DNA of 64,000 bases from CAWIJJ01 sp963836425 (GCA_963836425.1 CAWIJJ010000010.1:124001-188000), one strand, 5' to 3'. Counted from the stretch's first letter, positions 50,760 to 59,894 are shown. A program made the numbers and translations. The notes: generated by a model not told the origin, from the sequence alone.

Positions 50760-51353
50760 GCTACGCCTCGACTTCGGATCGCCGCCACCAGCGAAAGGGG
50801 ATCGTGGTGCGTGTGATCGACTATCGCCTCAAGGACGTCCCGGGGCAGCCGAGCCCATCTACCGGTTGAACACTACCATCCTCGACCACACGCAGGCTCC
50901 CGCCAAAGAACTGGCGGCTGTACCACGAGCGCTGGGAGATAGAAAGCGCCCTGGACGAACTCAAGACGCATCTGCGCGGCGCCCAGATCGTACTGCGCAG
51001 CAAGACGCCGGAACTGGTGGAGCAGGAGTTCTTGGGCTTGCTCATGGCCCACTACGCCATCCGCAGCTTGATCCACGAAGCGGCTCTGAAAACCGATGAA
51101 GACCCCGACCGGCTCTCCTTCCTGCATGCGGTACGCGTGGTCCAACGGCGCATGGCCCCCTTTGCAGCTATTCCCCCCTCGGCAGCGTGATGCGATCCTC
51201 GACGAGATCCTGCAAGAGCGTGTCGTCTCCAGCAGAAACCGGGTCAACTTCCGCGGGGCGAAGCGCAAGATGAGCAACTACAATCTGCGGCCCCGGAAGC
51301 GGCAGCGCACGCGCCGCGTGGATGTTGCCGAGCGAATGAGGATTGTTAAGTGA
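50760..51353 (+). pseudogene. IS4-type transposase remnant, right piece
   Basis: A first frame gives RHQRKGIVVRVIDYRLKDV; after a shift LYHERWEIESALDELKTHL, RGAQIVLRSKTPELVEQEFL, LLMAHYAIRSLIHEAALKTD and RLSFLHAVRVVQRRMAP follow. This is the C-terminal part of an IS4-type transposase: Y-x-x-R-W-x-I-E is the third catalytic (Glu) motif. The N-terminal half is missing here but a matching piece lies at 46030-46375. Two internal stops/shifts show it is dead. Confidence 0.75.
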
Positions 51354-51501
51354 ACAGTATTCTGTCTCGCGCCGGCCCGACTGCGCTACACAGAGACGGA
51401 AAAAATATTGAATGTGGCCGCCGAGGAACCCGGATTAACGCCGATGAATCATTTTTTGTCGGCGCTATCTGCCTTTGTCGGCCGGCTTTCTTAGCAACCT
51501 G

Positions 51502-52176
51502 CTACAGGGCCTGAAGCTGAGCCAGGGTCATGGATGCAATCTGGTGGACGGCGGCGATGCGGTAGACGATGGGGTGGCCGCCCTGAACCCAGACCTGCAC
51601 CGCATAGAAATTTCCGTTGGTGGTGAACAGTCCCCAGGTCTGGCCTACCTGGTCGCCGGGTTGCGCCGGCGGATGCACTGGAACGGCGGCACCGACCGGG
51701 TTGAAACCGCCGATCACGTTCGCAGGATGCGCCAGCGCGAACGCGTTCCACACGCCTTTGACGTTAGTGTTGATGGTGGCGGGCATGGTGTCGGTAACGG
51801 TGATGGTGCCGATGTGACCGACCTTGGTGAGGCCCCCGAGATCGCGATACGAAACCAGAATGCATCCCGACATAGGCCCGGTGAGGACGTCCCGATCCAG
51901 GACCGTTTCCGAAATGTCTCCCTGATACCACGGCAGCCATTTGAAATTGCGGTGAACCTTGGCCGCGTTGGTCCCGGCCGCGACGGCACTCTGCCGCTGG
52001 CCGCCGACGTTGCGGAAAGGATTCAACGCAGCGCCGGGATTGCGCCGGGTGGATTCCGCGATGGTCAGCGCTGGACACGCGACATTGACGAACGCAGGTG
52101 CAGCGCCGGTCACGGCACGGCTGGCTGGTGTGTCGATTTGCAGGAATCTGCCGACGAGAAGCTTGGCTTCGATCAA
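51502..52176 (-). CDS. hypothetical protein, no recognised domain
   Basis: The 224 residues have no signal peptide or membrane segment. The sequence is beta-rich and regular: NFKWLPWYQGDISETVLDRD, SGCILVSYRDLGGLTKVG, HIGTITVTDTMPATINTNVK, WGLFTTNGNFYAVQVWVQGG, with a Pro-rich linker (AAVPVHPPAQPGDQ). I recognise no family. It lies between the right IS4 piece and the peptidase-sulfatase pair and has good codon bias, so it is probably a real gene. It could be a toxin-like or phage-derived protein, but nothing shows that. Confidence 0.6.
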   Translation of the reverse strand: MIEAKLLVGRFLQIDTPASRAVTGAAPAFVNVACPALTIAESTRRNPGAALNPFRNVGGQRQSAVAAGTNAAKVHRNFKWLPWYQGDISETVLDRDVLTGPMSGCILVSYRDLGGLTKVGHIGTITVTDTMPATINTNVKGVWNAFALAHPANVIGGFNPVGAAVPVHPPAQPGDQVGQTWGLFTTNGNFYAVQVWVQGGHPIVYRIAAVHQIASMTLAQLQAL

Positions 52177-52225
52177 CTTTGTTGCCCTCCAGGGTTCTCA
52201 GAGTATATACCACCGGAGGGGGCGC

Positions 52226-53605
52226 TTACCGGGCGTAGATGCGGATGATTCGCTCGATGGCGCGGCGGCAGGCGGCGCAGAAACCGACCTCGTCGCGGGT
52301 AAACATGATGCAGTCCTGCTGCGGACGATAGTAACCGCGCGCTTCATACATGGCGCCTTCGAACGCCCCGACTTTCCCGGCATTCGGGCCGGAGGAGAGA
52401 ATGCGCGTGGCGAGGCCGCGCTCTTCGCGGAACAGCGCCTCCATTTCCGCTTCCGGCCGGTGCTGGGCGCGGATGGCGCGGCGCCGTTCCTGAATGGCCT
52501 GCTCCATCTGCTCGAACTCTTTCTTGGGCCAGTTGGAGGGCAGGTCGATTCCGGCGGTCAGCAGTTCTTTCCACTTGGAGGCGCGGGGATCGGCTGTGAC
52601 ATTCGGTTCCCACGGCTCGGGACGTTGAGCGGCGGCGCCGTAGGCCACGTCGGAGGTGTAGTACTCGTCGGCAAGGCCGGCGAAGTGATGCCCGAACTCA
52701 TGGACGAACACATAGGGCGTGAAGGCGTTGCCGGCGGAAACGGTGGCGAACAGGTTGAAGATGCCGCCGCCGCCGTACTTTCGGTCGTTGACCACGATTT
52801 CGATGAATTCGTAAGGTGCAGCCGATGCGGCTTCGCGGAGACGTTTGTTGTCGAAGGTGAGGACGTAGCGCTCGGAGCCGAATGCGTCGTAGGCGGCGCC
52901 CAAGGGAGAACGGCGGAAGACGCCGTCCGAAGGACGTGCCACGCCGCTTTCCGCGGCCGGCGTGTCAACGGCCCAGACGTTGAAATCGGCGCGGTGTTCC
53001 TTGAACGGAGAGACGGCGAACAGCATCTCCGCCATGCGGCGGGCGTCGCTGTGCCACTTTTCCATTTCCGCGGCGGTGTAGCCGTCGCCCATGAGCAGCA
53101 GGTCCACTTTGTCGCGCGGCGGACCGTTCTGCACGACGGCCCACACCGGCAGTTTCGGCGGCGGCGCACGCTCGATGGCCGGATCCGAGGGATCCACCAC
53201 CAGGGACCAGACCTCGCGGAACTCGTTCCGGGGGCCGCGTTTCTTGATGACAACCTGAACGGCGCGGTCCGGCGCCGGAAAGCGCACGCTCTCCGAGAAG
53301 CCGCGGCGTTGCTGCCTGGCTTCGTCCGTGGTCTCCCACTCGCCGTAGATGCTGGCGAAGCCGCGCGAATAGAGCAGGCGATTGGTCGCGCGGTCGATCA
53401 CCTGGAAGTAATATTTGCCGAGGTTGGTCTCGTCAACCCACCGGTCGAGCGGTCCGGGCCAGGCGCCCTCGAGCGTAATGCCGTCGAGCGCGAACTGCTC
53501 TTCGCCGGCCGTGCCGGTATGAAAGTAGTCGAGCCGCAGAGTGCGCGGTTCGGGACTCTGCGCCACGACGGCAGCCGCCGCGAGAAAGATGAGGATCGCG
53601 CGCAT
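52226..53605 (-). CDS. M64 family zinc metallopeptidase (IgA peptidase-like), exported
   Basis: From ATG 53605 the protein has 459 residues with a signal peptide (AILIFLAAAAVVAQ). The N-terminal M64_N beta domain is seen in LRLDYFHTGTAGEEQFALDG and LYSRGFASIYGEWETTDEA. The catalytic domain has KVDLLLMGDGYTAAEMEKWH and the zinc motif HEFGHHFAGLADEY at about 302-315 (H-E-x-x-H plus the third ligand region). M64 peptidases include Clostridium IgA peptidase; in soil bacteria they digest secreted protein. Seven bases downstream of the sulfatase stop, so the two are one operon. Confidence 0.93.
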   Translation of the reverse strand: MRAILIFLAAAAVVAQSPEPRTLRLDYFHTGTAGEEQFALDGITLEGAWPGPLDRWVDETNLGKYYFQVIDRATNRLLYSRGFASIYGEWETTDEARQQRRGFSESVRFPAPDRAVQVVIKKRGPRNEFREVWSLVVDPSDPAIERAPPPKLPVWAVVQNGPPRDKVDLLLMGDGYTAAEMEKWHSDARRMAEMLFAVSPFKEHRADFNVWAVDTPAAESGVARPSDGVFRRSPLGAAYDAFGSERYVLTFDNKRLREAASAAPYEFIEIVVNDRKYGGGGIFNLFATVSAGNAFTPYVFVHEFGHHFAGLADEYYTSDVAYGAAAQRPEPWEPNVTADPRASKWKELLTAGIDLPSNWPKKEFEQMEQAIQERRRAIRAQHRPEAEMEALFREERGLATRILSSGPNAGKVGAFEGAMYEARGYYRPQQDCIMFTRDEVGFCAACRRAIERIIRIYAR

Positions 53606-53612
53606 GATGACC

Positions 53613-55124
53613 TCAGCGCCGCTGCAGCGGACGGTAGAGCGGTTCCGGAAAATCGGCGGCGTGGGACTTGTCCGGGTCGCGGCGGTTGGACTGGCCGCCC
53701 CGGTCCGGGAAGAGCGGGATCTGCATGCCCTGCGTTTTTTCGAGCATTGCGAACAGTTGGGTGCGCATGCGCGTGGCGATTTGCTGATGCTCCGCGCTGT
53801 AAATGAGATTCTGCATTTCCGCGGGATCCTTTTCGAGATCGTAGAGTCCGTCAACGTCCCAGATGCCGTAGTAGCGGATGAACTTGTACCTGTCCTCGCG
53901 GAGCGCGTGGATGGTGGGCGTCTGGGGGAAGTTGCGCTCCCAGTAATATTCGTAGAGCATGGATTCGCGCCAGGCGGTATTCCGCCCCTGCGCCATTCCG
54001 AGCCAGCTGCTCCCGTCCACCACGGCCTGCGTTCCGGCGCCGGCCGCTTCGAGGAATGTCGGCATCAAGTCGATGTTGGCCACGGTTTTGCTCACGGTTG
54101 TGCCGGCTTTGAAGAGCTCGGGGCAGCGGGCCAGCAGGGGAACGCGCATGGACTCTTCAAACGCGGTTCGCTTGTCGATGAGGCCGTGCTCGCCAAAGGC
54201 GAAGCCGTTGTCGCCCATATAGACGACCAGCGTCTGGTCGAGATCGCCGCGCTCACGGAGCGCATCGAGAATACGGCCGACGCTCTCGTCCACGGCACAC
54301 AGCGTTTCCGCATAGCGCTGGTAATATTCGGCGATATTGAGATTCGAGTGATAGGGGTATTCGACGCCATGCCAGCTATTGCGCTGGTTCTGCATCCACG
54401 CAGGCTGGTTCTGTTCCGGCGTAGGCTTGGCCATCGATTTCGGGTATACAAACTCTTTGTCCTTGTATTTGCCCGCGTGGCGCTGGGCGGGAACGAATTC
54501 TGAGTGGACCGCCTTGTGGGAGAGATACAGAAAGTAGGGCGTTTCCTTCTTCACTCCGCGGATCCAGTCGAGCGCATAGTCGGTCAGCTCGTCGGTAATG
54601 TAGCCCTTCTGCGGGACGCGCTTGCCATCGACATTCAGCCCGCTGGGGGTGGGAAGGTAGGCGCCCTGGCCGCGGAAACTGACCCAACGGTTGAAGCCGG
54701 GCTGCGGGGCGTCCGATTCGCCTCCCATGTGCCACTTACCGAGAAAAGCAGTCTGGTAGCCGGCACGCTGCAGATCCTGCGGGAAGAAATGCGTGCCCTT
54801 GGGGATGGCAGTGTTGTTATCGACGATGTGGTGGCGGTGCGCATACTGGCCCGTCAGAATCGAGGCGCGGCTGGGGCTGCACAACGATGTGGTGACCACG
54901 GCACTACGGAAGTGGACGCCGTCGCGGGCTAACGAATCGAGGTGGGGCGTCTCGAGCCACGACTGGCCCTTGAGGAAACCCATTGCGTCGTAGCGATGGT
55001 CATCGGTAAGAATGAAGATGATGTTCCTGCGTTTGCCCGCCGGCCTGGGTGCGGTCTGGGCCATTCCCGATGCAGTGCCGGCGAGGGCGCCGGCAAGGAA
55101 GGACCTGCGGTTGTGGCTGCTCAT
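53613..55124 (-). CDS. arylsulfatase-type sulfatase, Tat-exported
   Basis: The 503 residues begin SHNRRSFLAGALAGTASGMA, a Tat signal. The sulfatase core is clear: NIIFILTDDHRYDAMGF with metal-binding Asp pair, the formylglycine site CSPSRASILTG with Cys82, GKWHMGGESDAPQPGF, and YMGDNGFAFGEHGLIDKR with Asp and Asn metal ligands. It removes sulphate esters from glycans, or phenol types. The first gene of a pair with the M64 peptidase, so desulphation and proteolysis of glycoproteins may go together. An activating radical-SAM enzyme is not in this window; Cys type needs it or FGE. Confidence 0.94.
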   Translation of the reverse strand: MSSHNRRSFLAGALAGTASGMAQTAPRPAGKRRNIIFILTDDHRYDAMGFLKGQSWLETPHLDSLARDGVHFRSAVVTTSLCSPSRASILTGQYAHRHHIVDNNTAIPKGTHFFPQDLQRAGYQTAFLGKWHMGGESDAPQPGFNRWVSFRGQGAYLPTPSGLNVDGKRVPQKGYITDELTDYALDWIRGVKKETPYFLYLSHKAVHSEFVPAQRHAGKYKDKEFVYPKSMAKPTPEQNQPAWMQNQRNSWHGVEYPYHSNLNIAEYYQRYAETLCAVDESVGRILDALRERGDLDQTLVVYMGDNGFAFGEHGLIDKRTAFEESMRVPLLARCPELFKAGTTVSKTVANIDLMPTFLEAAGAGTQAVVDGSSWLGMAQGRNTAWRESMLYEYYWERNFPQTPTIHALREDRYKFIRYYGIWDVDGLYDLEKDPAEMQNLIYSAEHQQIATRMRTQLFAMLEKTQGMQIPLFPDRGGQSNRRDPDKSHAADFPEPLYRPLQRR

Positions 55125-55185
55125 AGTGGCCTCGGTTTGAATTTTCGCTCCATGATATCAGCTTGTGTTCAAACCGACGCCGGGA

Positions 55186-55456
55186 TCAGGCCTCCAGGAC
55201 GACGCGGAACCTGGCCTTGCCGCTCATCATGCGCTCGTAGGCGTCGGCGGCTTTCTCGAGAGGGTACGTCTCGATCGGCGGTACGACGCCGCTCATCTCG
55301 GAGAACTTCAGAGTATCTTCGGAGTCGATGGATGTGCCGCTCGGCCGCAGGCTTCGACGCGCACCCTTACCTTGCCGGCTTTGGGCTCGGGAACTCGCGT
55401 GCCACCATCTGGAGAGCCGCACCGGCTCGCGGCACCTGAACGTATCTGGCTGTCAT
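55186..55456 (-). pseudogene. zinc-type alcohol dehydrogenase, large internal deletion
   Basis: The N-terminus is seen from ATG 55456 (TARYVQVPRAGAALQMVARE), then after a frameshift AGKVRVRVEACG, which is the start of the catalytic domain of a medium-chain dehydrogenase. It then jumps straight to the C-terminal part: DTLKFSEMSGVVPPIETYPL, then EKAADAYERMMSGKARFRVV. About 250 residues, with the Zn and NAD sites, are missing. The intact gene would convert alcohols to aldehydes. Confidence 0.8.
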
Positions 55457-55541
55457 CGTTGAACTCCGCTGTTGTTCGATGAAGCCGCGTCAGGCCGGGT
55501 CGCAGTAAGCGGCGGATCCGAAGCGTGGTAGAACCTTAGAA

Positions 55542-56022
55542 ATGGAATGGGGAGCACAACAGACAGAACTGCTGCACGAACTCGCGCGACATCAGGCCTG
55601 GGCCGATGCCGCACACTGGAAGGCGCTTCACGAGAACAGCGCGTTGCTGGAAGACCCCGAGATTCGCAAACGGCTGAATCACATGCTGGCGGCGCGTTCG
55701 CATGCTGACCGGTCTCTCGCAGGGTGAAACACCGGACGTGTCCGGGATGAAGGACATCGAAGCGGCCGATGAACTGGAAAGAGCGCTCAGCAAGGCGAAC
55801 ACAACGCTTGTCGAGGCGCTCGACGCGGCGGATCTAAACAAAATGATTGCGCTGCCCCGCGGCCCGAAAGGACCGTGGGAAGCGCCCGCCGGGGTGCTGC
55901 TGCTACAGGCGATCACGCACAGCCAGCATCATCGCGGCCAAAACGCATCGCGGATGCGGGAATTGGGCGCCACTCCGCCGATGACCGATTACGTCATCTG
56001 GTATGCGCTCGGGCGGCCGTAA
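55542..56022 (+). pseudogene. DinB family protein, frameshifted
   Basis: A first frame from ATG 55542 reads ELLHELARHQAWADAAHWKA then LLEDPEIRKRLNHMLAAR, and a second continues from about 55705: MLTGLSQGETPDVSGMKDIE to THSQHHRGQNASRMRELGAT. The His residues (H-x-x-W-A-D-x-x, H-x-x-x-x at the middle, and S-Q-H-H-R-G-Q) are the metal site of the DinB/YfiT fold. A single-base shift splits the gene. DinB proteins are DNA-damage linked or act as thiol-transferases; the substrate is unknown. Confidence 0.8.
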
Positions 56023-56039
56023 TTGCCCGACTGCGGGGA

Positions 56040-57521
56040 TCAATCCGGCGCACCGCCCGGGCTCGCGGCGAGTCTTGATTTGGCGGACGAGATCGCTTTG
56101 GCGAGGCCTTCGGCTTCGGCCGGAGAACACCGCACCAGCCAGGCGGCCAGCAGAGGAAGCCATTCGCGAGACTCCGGAGCGACCGGAGCAGCCAGTTCGG
56201 CAGTGACCATTGCGAGTTCGCCTGTCCCCAAAGTTTCGATCAGGCGTTCGGCTGCTGCGAGGTTGGCACCGGCGCGCGCGGCCGCGGCGATGACGATATC
56301 CCGCGGGGTCACCGTGTGTACCTCCTCCGACGTGGCCGGTTGCTGCCGGAGTTTGACGGCTGCCGCAGCTTCGTCAATCAGGTCGATGGCGCGATCCGGC
56401 AGTTGACGGCCAGGCAGGAAGAGACCCGATGCGCGGACAGCCATTTCGATTGCGCCCTCGGCGAACGCGACCCTGTGGAAGCGTTCGAACTGCGGCTTGA
56501 GCGCAGAGGCGATGCGGATGGCCGTGCTTTCGTCCACGGGTGCAATGACCACGGTTTCGAAGTGACGGGCGAGCATGCCGGCGCGCTCGATGGTTGCGCG
56601 CAGGCCGGGCGGCGAACCGGTGGCGATGCACTGCATGCCGCCGTGAGCGAGCAGCGGTTCGAGGGCATGCATAGCCTCCACCAGCCGCCATGTGGATCCC
56701 GCGGTTGCGAGGTTGAACAGGCCGCGGATGAACAGAATGGTGCCGGATGGATCGCGTAAATCTTCGAGGGCAGCCTCCAGACTGCCCGTGCGCCGGCCGG
56801 AACCGATGAGAAGGGTGGCATCGAGCGCGAGCAATCGACGGTCCTCGAGGAAGGCAGGCACCGTCCCTTGGGCGATGCGTTGGGCCAGACCCTCGACAAT
56901 GGCGGTTTTGCCCACGCCCGCTTCGCCGACCAGGACAACATTATTCCTGGTGCGACGGGAAAGAATTTGAACGATTCGCTCCAGTTCGGCTTTACGGCCG
57001 ACCAGGAGAGCGGAGGGGTTGCCGGCAGCTTGTTCTACGAGGTTGCGGAACGGACCCGGCGCAGGGGCATCCGCACGTTTGGGAGAACTGGACCCGGCTG
57101 CCGATTGGCTCAGACCCGCCCGCAGCCGGCCGGTTGTCCAGCCGCACTCACGAAGCATTTTCGCGGCTGCGGACGATTCCTCGCAGGAGATCCCGAGCAC
57201 AAGGTGCTTCGTGTTGATTTGGGTGTGCCTGAGGGTCTCGGCCTCCCGGGCGGCGTAGGCGATCACCCGCTTCGCGGGCTGGCTCAGCGGAAGATCGCCG
57301 GGGGAGCCGGCCTTGCCACGCGGCGCGGACGCCTGCAACCGTTCACCAAACGCGCCAACGATTGCCGGTGACAATGACAGCCAATCGGACAGTTGAGCGT
57401 CTTCATGCAGAAGGCCAAGTAGAAGGTGTTCCGGCTCGATCGAGGAACTGCCGCACAGACTGGCTTCGTGCCTTGCGCGCAAGACTGCTTTCCGGGCCTG
57501 CTCGGTGTATCGCTCAAACAT
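56040..57521 (-). CDS. ClpC-like N-domain plus single AAA domain, degenerate Walker B
   Basis: From ATG 57521 the protein has 493 residues. FERYTEQARKAVLRARHEAS and PEHLLLGLLHED are the ClpN domain; a second Clp-N repeat follows (TQINTKHLVLGISCE). The AAA-D1 module has Walker A GEAGVGKT at about 198-205, but the Walker B motif, usually I-L-F-I-D-E, reads TILFIRGL at about 262-269, so the Asp and Glu are missing. ClpC has a second AAA domain; here the protein ends after D1 with LPDRAIDLIDEAAAAVKLRQ. It probably binds but does not normally hydrolyse ATP. Last of a five-gene run. Confidence 0.85.
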   Translation of the reverse strand: MFERYTEQARKAVLRARHEASLCGSSSIEPEHLLLGLLHEDAQLSDWLSLSPAIVGAFGERLQASAPRGKAGSPGDLPLSQPAKRVIAYAAREAETLRHTQINTKHLVLGISCEESSAAAKMLRECGWTTGRLRAGLSQSAAGSSSPKRADAPAPGPFRNLVEQAAGNPSALLVGRKAELERIVQILSRRTRNNVVLVGEAGVGKTAIVEGLAQRIAQGTVPAFLEDRRLLALDATLLIGSGRRTGSLEAALEDLRDPSGTILFIRGLFNLATAGSTWRLVEAMHALEPLLAHGGMQCIATGSPPGLRATIERAGMLARHFETVVIAPVDESTAIRIASALKPQFERFHRVAFAEGAIEMAVRASGLFLPGRQLPDRAIDLIDEAAAAVKLRQQPATSEEVHTVTPRDIVIAAAARAGANLAAAERLIETLGTGELAMVTAELAAPVAPESREWLPLLAAWLVRCSPAEAEGLAKAISSAKSRLAASPGGAPD

Positions 57522-57593
57522 AGGAGCCACCCACGGAGGCAGAATAGCGCAAACGGAGCGTCGCAGGTTTGTTACAGCGGCAGAAAACGAACG

Positions 57594-59090
57594 CTACCAG
57601 ATGTAAGTTCCCACGGCTCCGGGGTTGAGCCTGACGTTAGCCGATTCTCCGTTGTATTGAACCGAAAAAGAACTCACCGCCTGCGTATCGTTGGCGACGA
57701 TCAAAACGATTTTTCCGTCGGGTGTCCGGAAGGCCACATTGGGTAACACCTGCGTGTTCTCGATGACAGCCAACCGCTTCAACCCCGGCCGCTCCTCGTC
57801 TTCGGTGAGGGTGACGGTCTGATCGCCGCGATTGGTGGACCCGATGCGGACCGAGCCGGGGCGCACGAACTTCGATGCATGCGCGATGGTGTAGTACGCA
57901 AGATTGCGCGACACCGAGTTCTTGTCGATGGTAATCGCACCCTGGCACATGGAACAGCCGCCGTTATCGGTGTGCGGGTCGTTATTCGGGTCGGCGGCCA
58001 GGTTCCACAGGATTACGTTCCTGCTCCAGTTGCGAGTGGTATCGATGATCATCCGCTTCACGGTGGCGGCGATGGCAATGGTCGCGCTGCCGGGTCGCTC
58101 GGTGATCATCTGCTCAGTGAAATAAACGTTTTTGTCCGGCCGGGCCAGATGGACCTTGCTCATGGCGCCCATATCACCGCCGTAGTGATGGAACCCGGAG
58201 CCGTCGGCGAATTGCGAGATTACCGGGTCACTCAGCAGGGCCAGCGGATAATCGGGCCGGTCCAGGTTGTGGTCGAAGAGGATTACCTTCGTCTTGAGGC
58301 CGGCTTTGGTGAATGCCGGATACAGGTGGTCTCGCAGGAAGATCATCTGCTGGCTGAGCTGCCACTGCATGCTGGGCGTGTTTTTCGAATTCAGCGGTTC
58401 ATTCTGAATGGTGATGGCGTCGATGGCGACGCCTTCCTTCTTCATCGCCTCGATGTATTTGACCAGGTACAGGGCGTAAGCCGGATAGAACTCCTCCTTG
58501 AGGGCGCCGCCGCGGACATTGTTATTGGTTTTCATCCAGGCCGGGGCCGACCAGGGGGAGCCGAGAATTTTGATGTCCGGCGCAATCGCGAGGATCGCTT
58601 TCAACACAGGAAGAACTTCCCAGCGGTCCAGGCCCAGATCGAATTGCTTCAACTCGGGATCGGTCTCGCCCGGCTGGAGGTCGTCATAGGAATAGACGAC
58701 GCTGTTCAAGTCCGATGCGCCGATGGTAACGCGCAGATAGCTGACTCCGAGGCCGTCTCCATCGGCGGCGAAGATCTGTTTCAGGATTGCGGCGCGCGCT
58801 TCCGGGGTCATCCTGGTGAGCAGTTCGGCGCTTCCTCCGGTGAGGGCGTAGCCGAATCCGTCGATGGATTGCATCTGCTGCGCGGGATCGATAACGATAG
58901 CGGGTCCTCTGGCAGCGGTATTGCGAAACGGGATCGGGTCGGGCAATTTCTGGAACAACAAGGAGCGGTCAGGGTTGGTTACCCAGGCTTCGATACGGTT
59001 GGGAGGAGCGGTCTGGGCGGACAGGAGACCGGCATGCACAACCAGGAAGGCGATCAGGGTTGCGGGCGGCGTGATGAGTTCGGAGCGCAC
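57594..59090 (-). CDS. GH30 family glycoside hydrolase (glucosylceramidase-like)
   Basis: A GTG at 59090 gives 498 residues with a signal peptide (TLIAFLVVHAGLLSAQ). The GH30 barrel: MQSIDGFGYALTGGSAELLT, PEARAAILKQIFAADGDGLG, LGSPWSAPAWMKTNN, ITIQNEPLN with acid/base Glu about 231, YFTEQMI with nucleophile Glu about 326, then VILWNLAADPNNDPHTDNGG. A C-terminal beta domain follows (VAFRTPDGKIVLIVANDTQA). GH30 enzymes cut beta-1,6-glucans, glucosylceramide or xylan; the exact substrate is unknown. Downstream of the PhyH-like gene with 43 bases between. Confidence 0.92.
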   Translation of the reverse strand: MRSELITPPATLIAFLVVHAGLLSAQTAPPNRIEAWVTNPDRSLLFQKLPDPIPFRNTAARGPAIVIDPAQQMQSIDGFGYALTGGSAELLTRMTPEARAAILKQIFAADGDGLGVSYLRVTIGASDLNSVVYSYDDLQPGETDPELKQFDLGLDRWEVLPVLKAILAIAPDIKILGSPWSAPAWMKTNNNVRGGALKEEFYPAYALYLVKYIEAMKKEGVAIDAITIQNEPLNSKNTPSMQWQLSQQMIFLRDHLYPAFTKAGLKTKVILFDHNLDRPDYPLALLSDPVISQFADGSGFHHYGGDMGAMSKVHLARPDKNVYFTEQMITERPGSATIAIAATVKRMIIDTTRNWSRNVILWNLAADPNNDPHTDNGGCSMCQGAITIDKNSVSRNLAYYTIAHASKFVRPGSVRIGSTNRGDQTVTLTEDEERPGLKRLAVIENTQVLPNVAFRTPDGKIVLIVANDTQAVSSFSVQYNGESANVRLNPGAVGTYIW

Positions 59091-59133
59091 TGAACGGCCA
59101 TGATAGCGCCTGGACACGAGGTTCGCAGGCGCC

Positions 59134-59874
59134 TCACCGGCTGCCGACAGGAAATCGCAGGACGGATTGTTCCTCGATGGACAGAGATTGCCAGACTTTT
59201 TGCGGGATGGAATTGACGGGGCGGCTATCGTCGGAATACCAGCGGCGTACATAGCGGATACTGACGAGCGGGCGGGGAGCGCCGGTCCGGTTGGGTGAGC
59301 CCCGGTGCAGCGCCCTGGGATGGCGAATCAGCACGTCACCGGGTTCGAGCAGGACTGGTTGGAGAGGGACAGGGAGGACGAACGCCGCCGGGCGGGGCGA
59401 TGCCTCGGCGGGCAGCCGGTGCGTGCCCGGCGCTATTTCGATGGGGCCGTTATCGGGCGTGATCGGGAGTAAGGCAAAGCTGACCACCAGGATGTAAACA
59501 GGCAAATGCATACCGGGCGCCTCTGGAAACAGCGGCCGGTGGTAGTCGATGTGGGCGTTCTGGAACGTGGAGCCCGGGAGGGCGACGTCGCAGCCCCACT
59601 GGTCCGCGACGATCCGATCATCCATCAAATGCCGGACCACGGCCAGCACTCCGGAGTCGAAGAAGAACTCCCGCTCGAAGCAGGGCGGCTCAAACGGCAT
59701 GGGGAGGTAGTGGCGCTGGGGTCCGCGATTTGGAGAACTGCCGTGTTCCTCGAGGTACGCACGAAGCACCGGCCAAAAAGCGTCCCGGCACCGCGCGATC
59801 GAAGGCGGCGGCAGATGTTGTTTGAGGACGCAATAACCGTTGTCCCGGACGTCCTGGATGGACTGATCGAGCAT
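59134..59874 (-). CDS. phytanoyl-CoA dioxygenase (PhyH) family protein
   Basis: The 246 residues from ATG 59874 form a double-stranded beta helix of Fe(II)/2-oxoglutarate enzymes. VRDNGYCVLKQHLPPPSIAR is the N-terminal helix part; NAHIDYHRPLF has the H-x-D metal pair at about residue 108, LPITPDNGPIEIAPGTHRLP follows, and HRGSPNR provides the distal His with Arg for 2-oxoglutarate. Substrates of this family are often small hydroxylated compounds, antibiotics or lipids. Its neighbours (GH30, a Zn-ribbon protein, a pseudokinase) do not tell the substrate. Confidence 0.9.
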   Translation of the reverse strand: MLDQSIQDVRDNGYCVLKQHLPPPSIARCRDAFWPVLRAYLEEHGSSPNRGPQRHYLPMPFEPPCFEREFFFDSGVLAVVRHLMDDRIVADQWGCDVALPGSTFQNAHIDYHRPLFPEAPGMHLPVYILVVSFALLPITPDNGPIEIAPGTHRLPAEASPRPAAFVLPVPLQPVLLEPGDVLIRHPRALHRGSPNRTGAPRPLVSIRYVRRWYSDDSRPVNSIPQKVWQSLSIEEQSVLRFPVGSR

Positions 59875-59894
59875 TCGCAAAACGCGGGCGTGAT

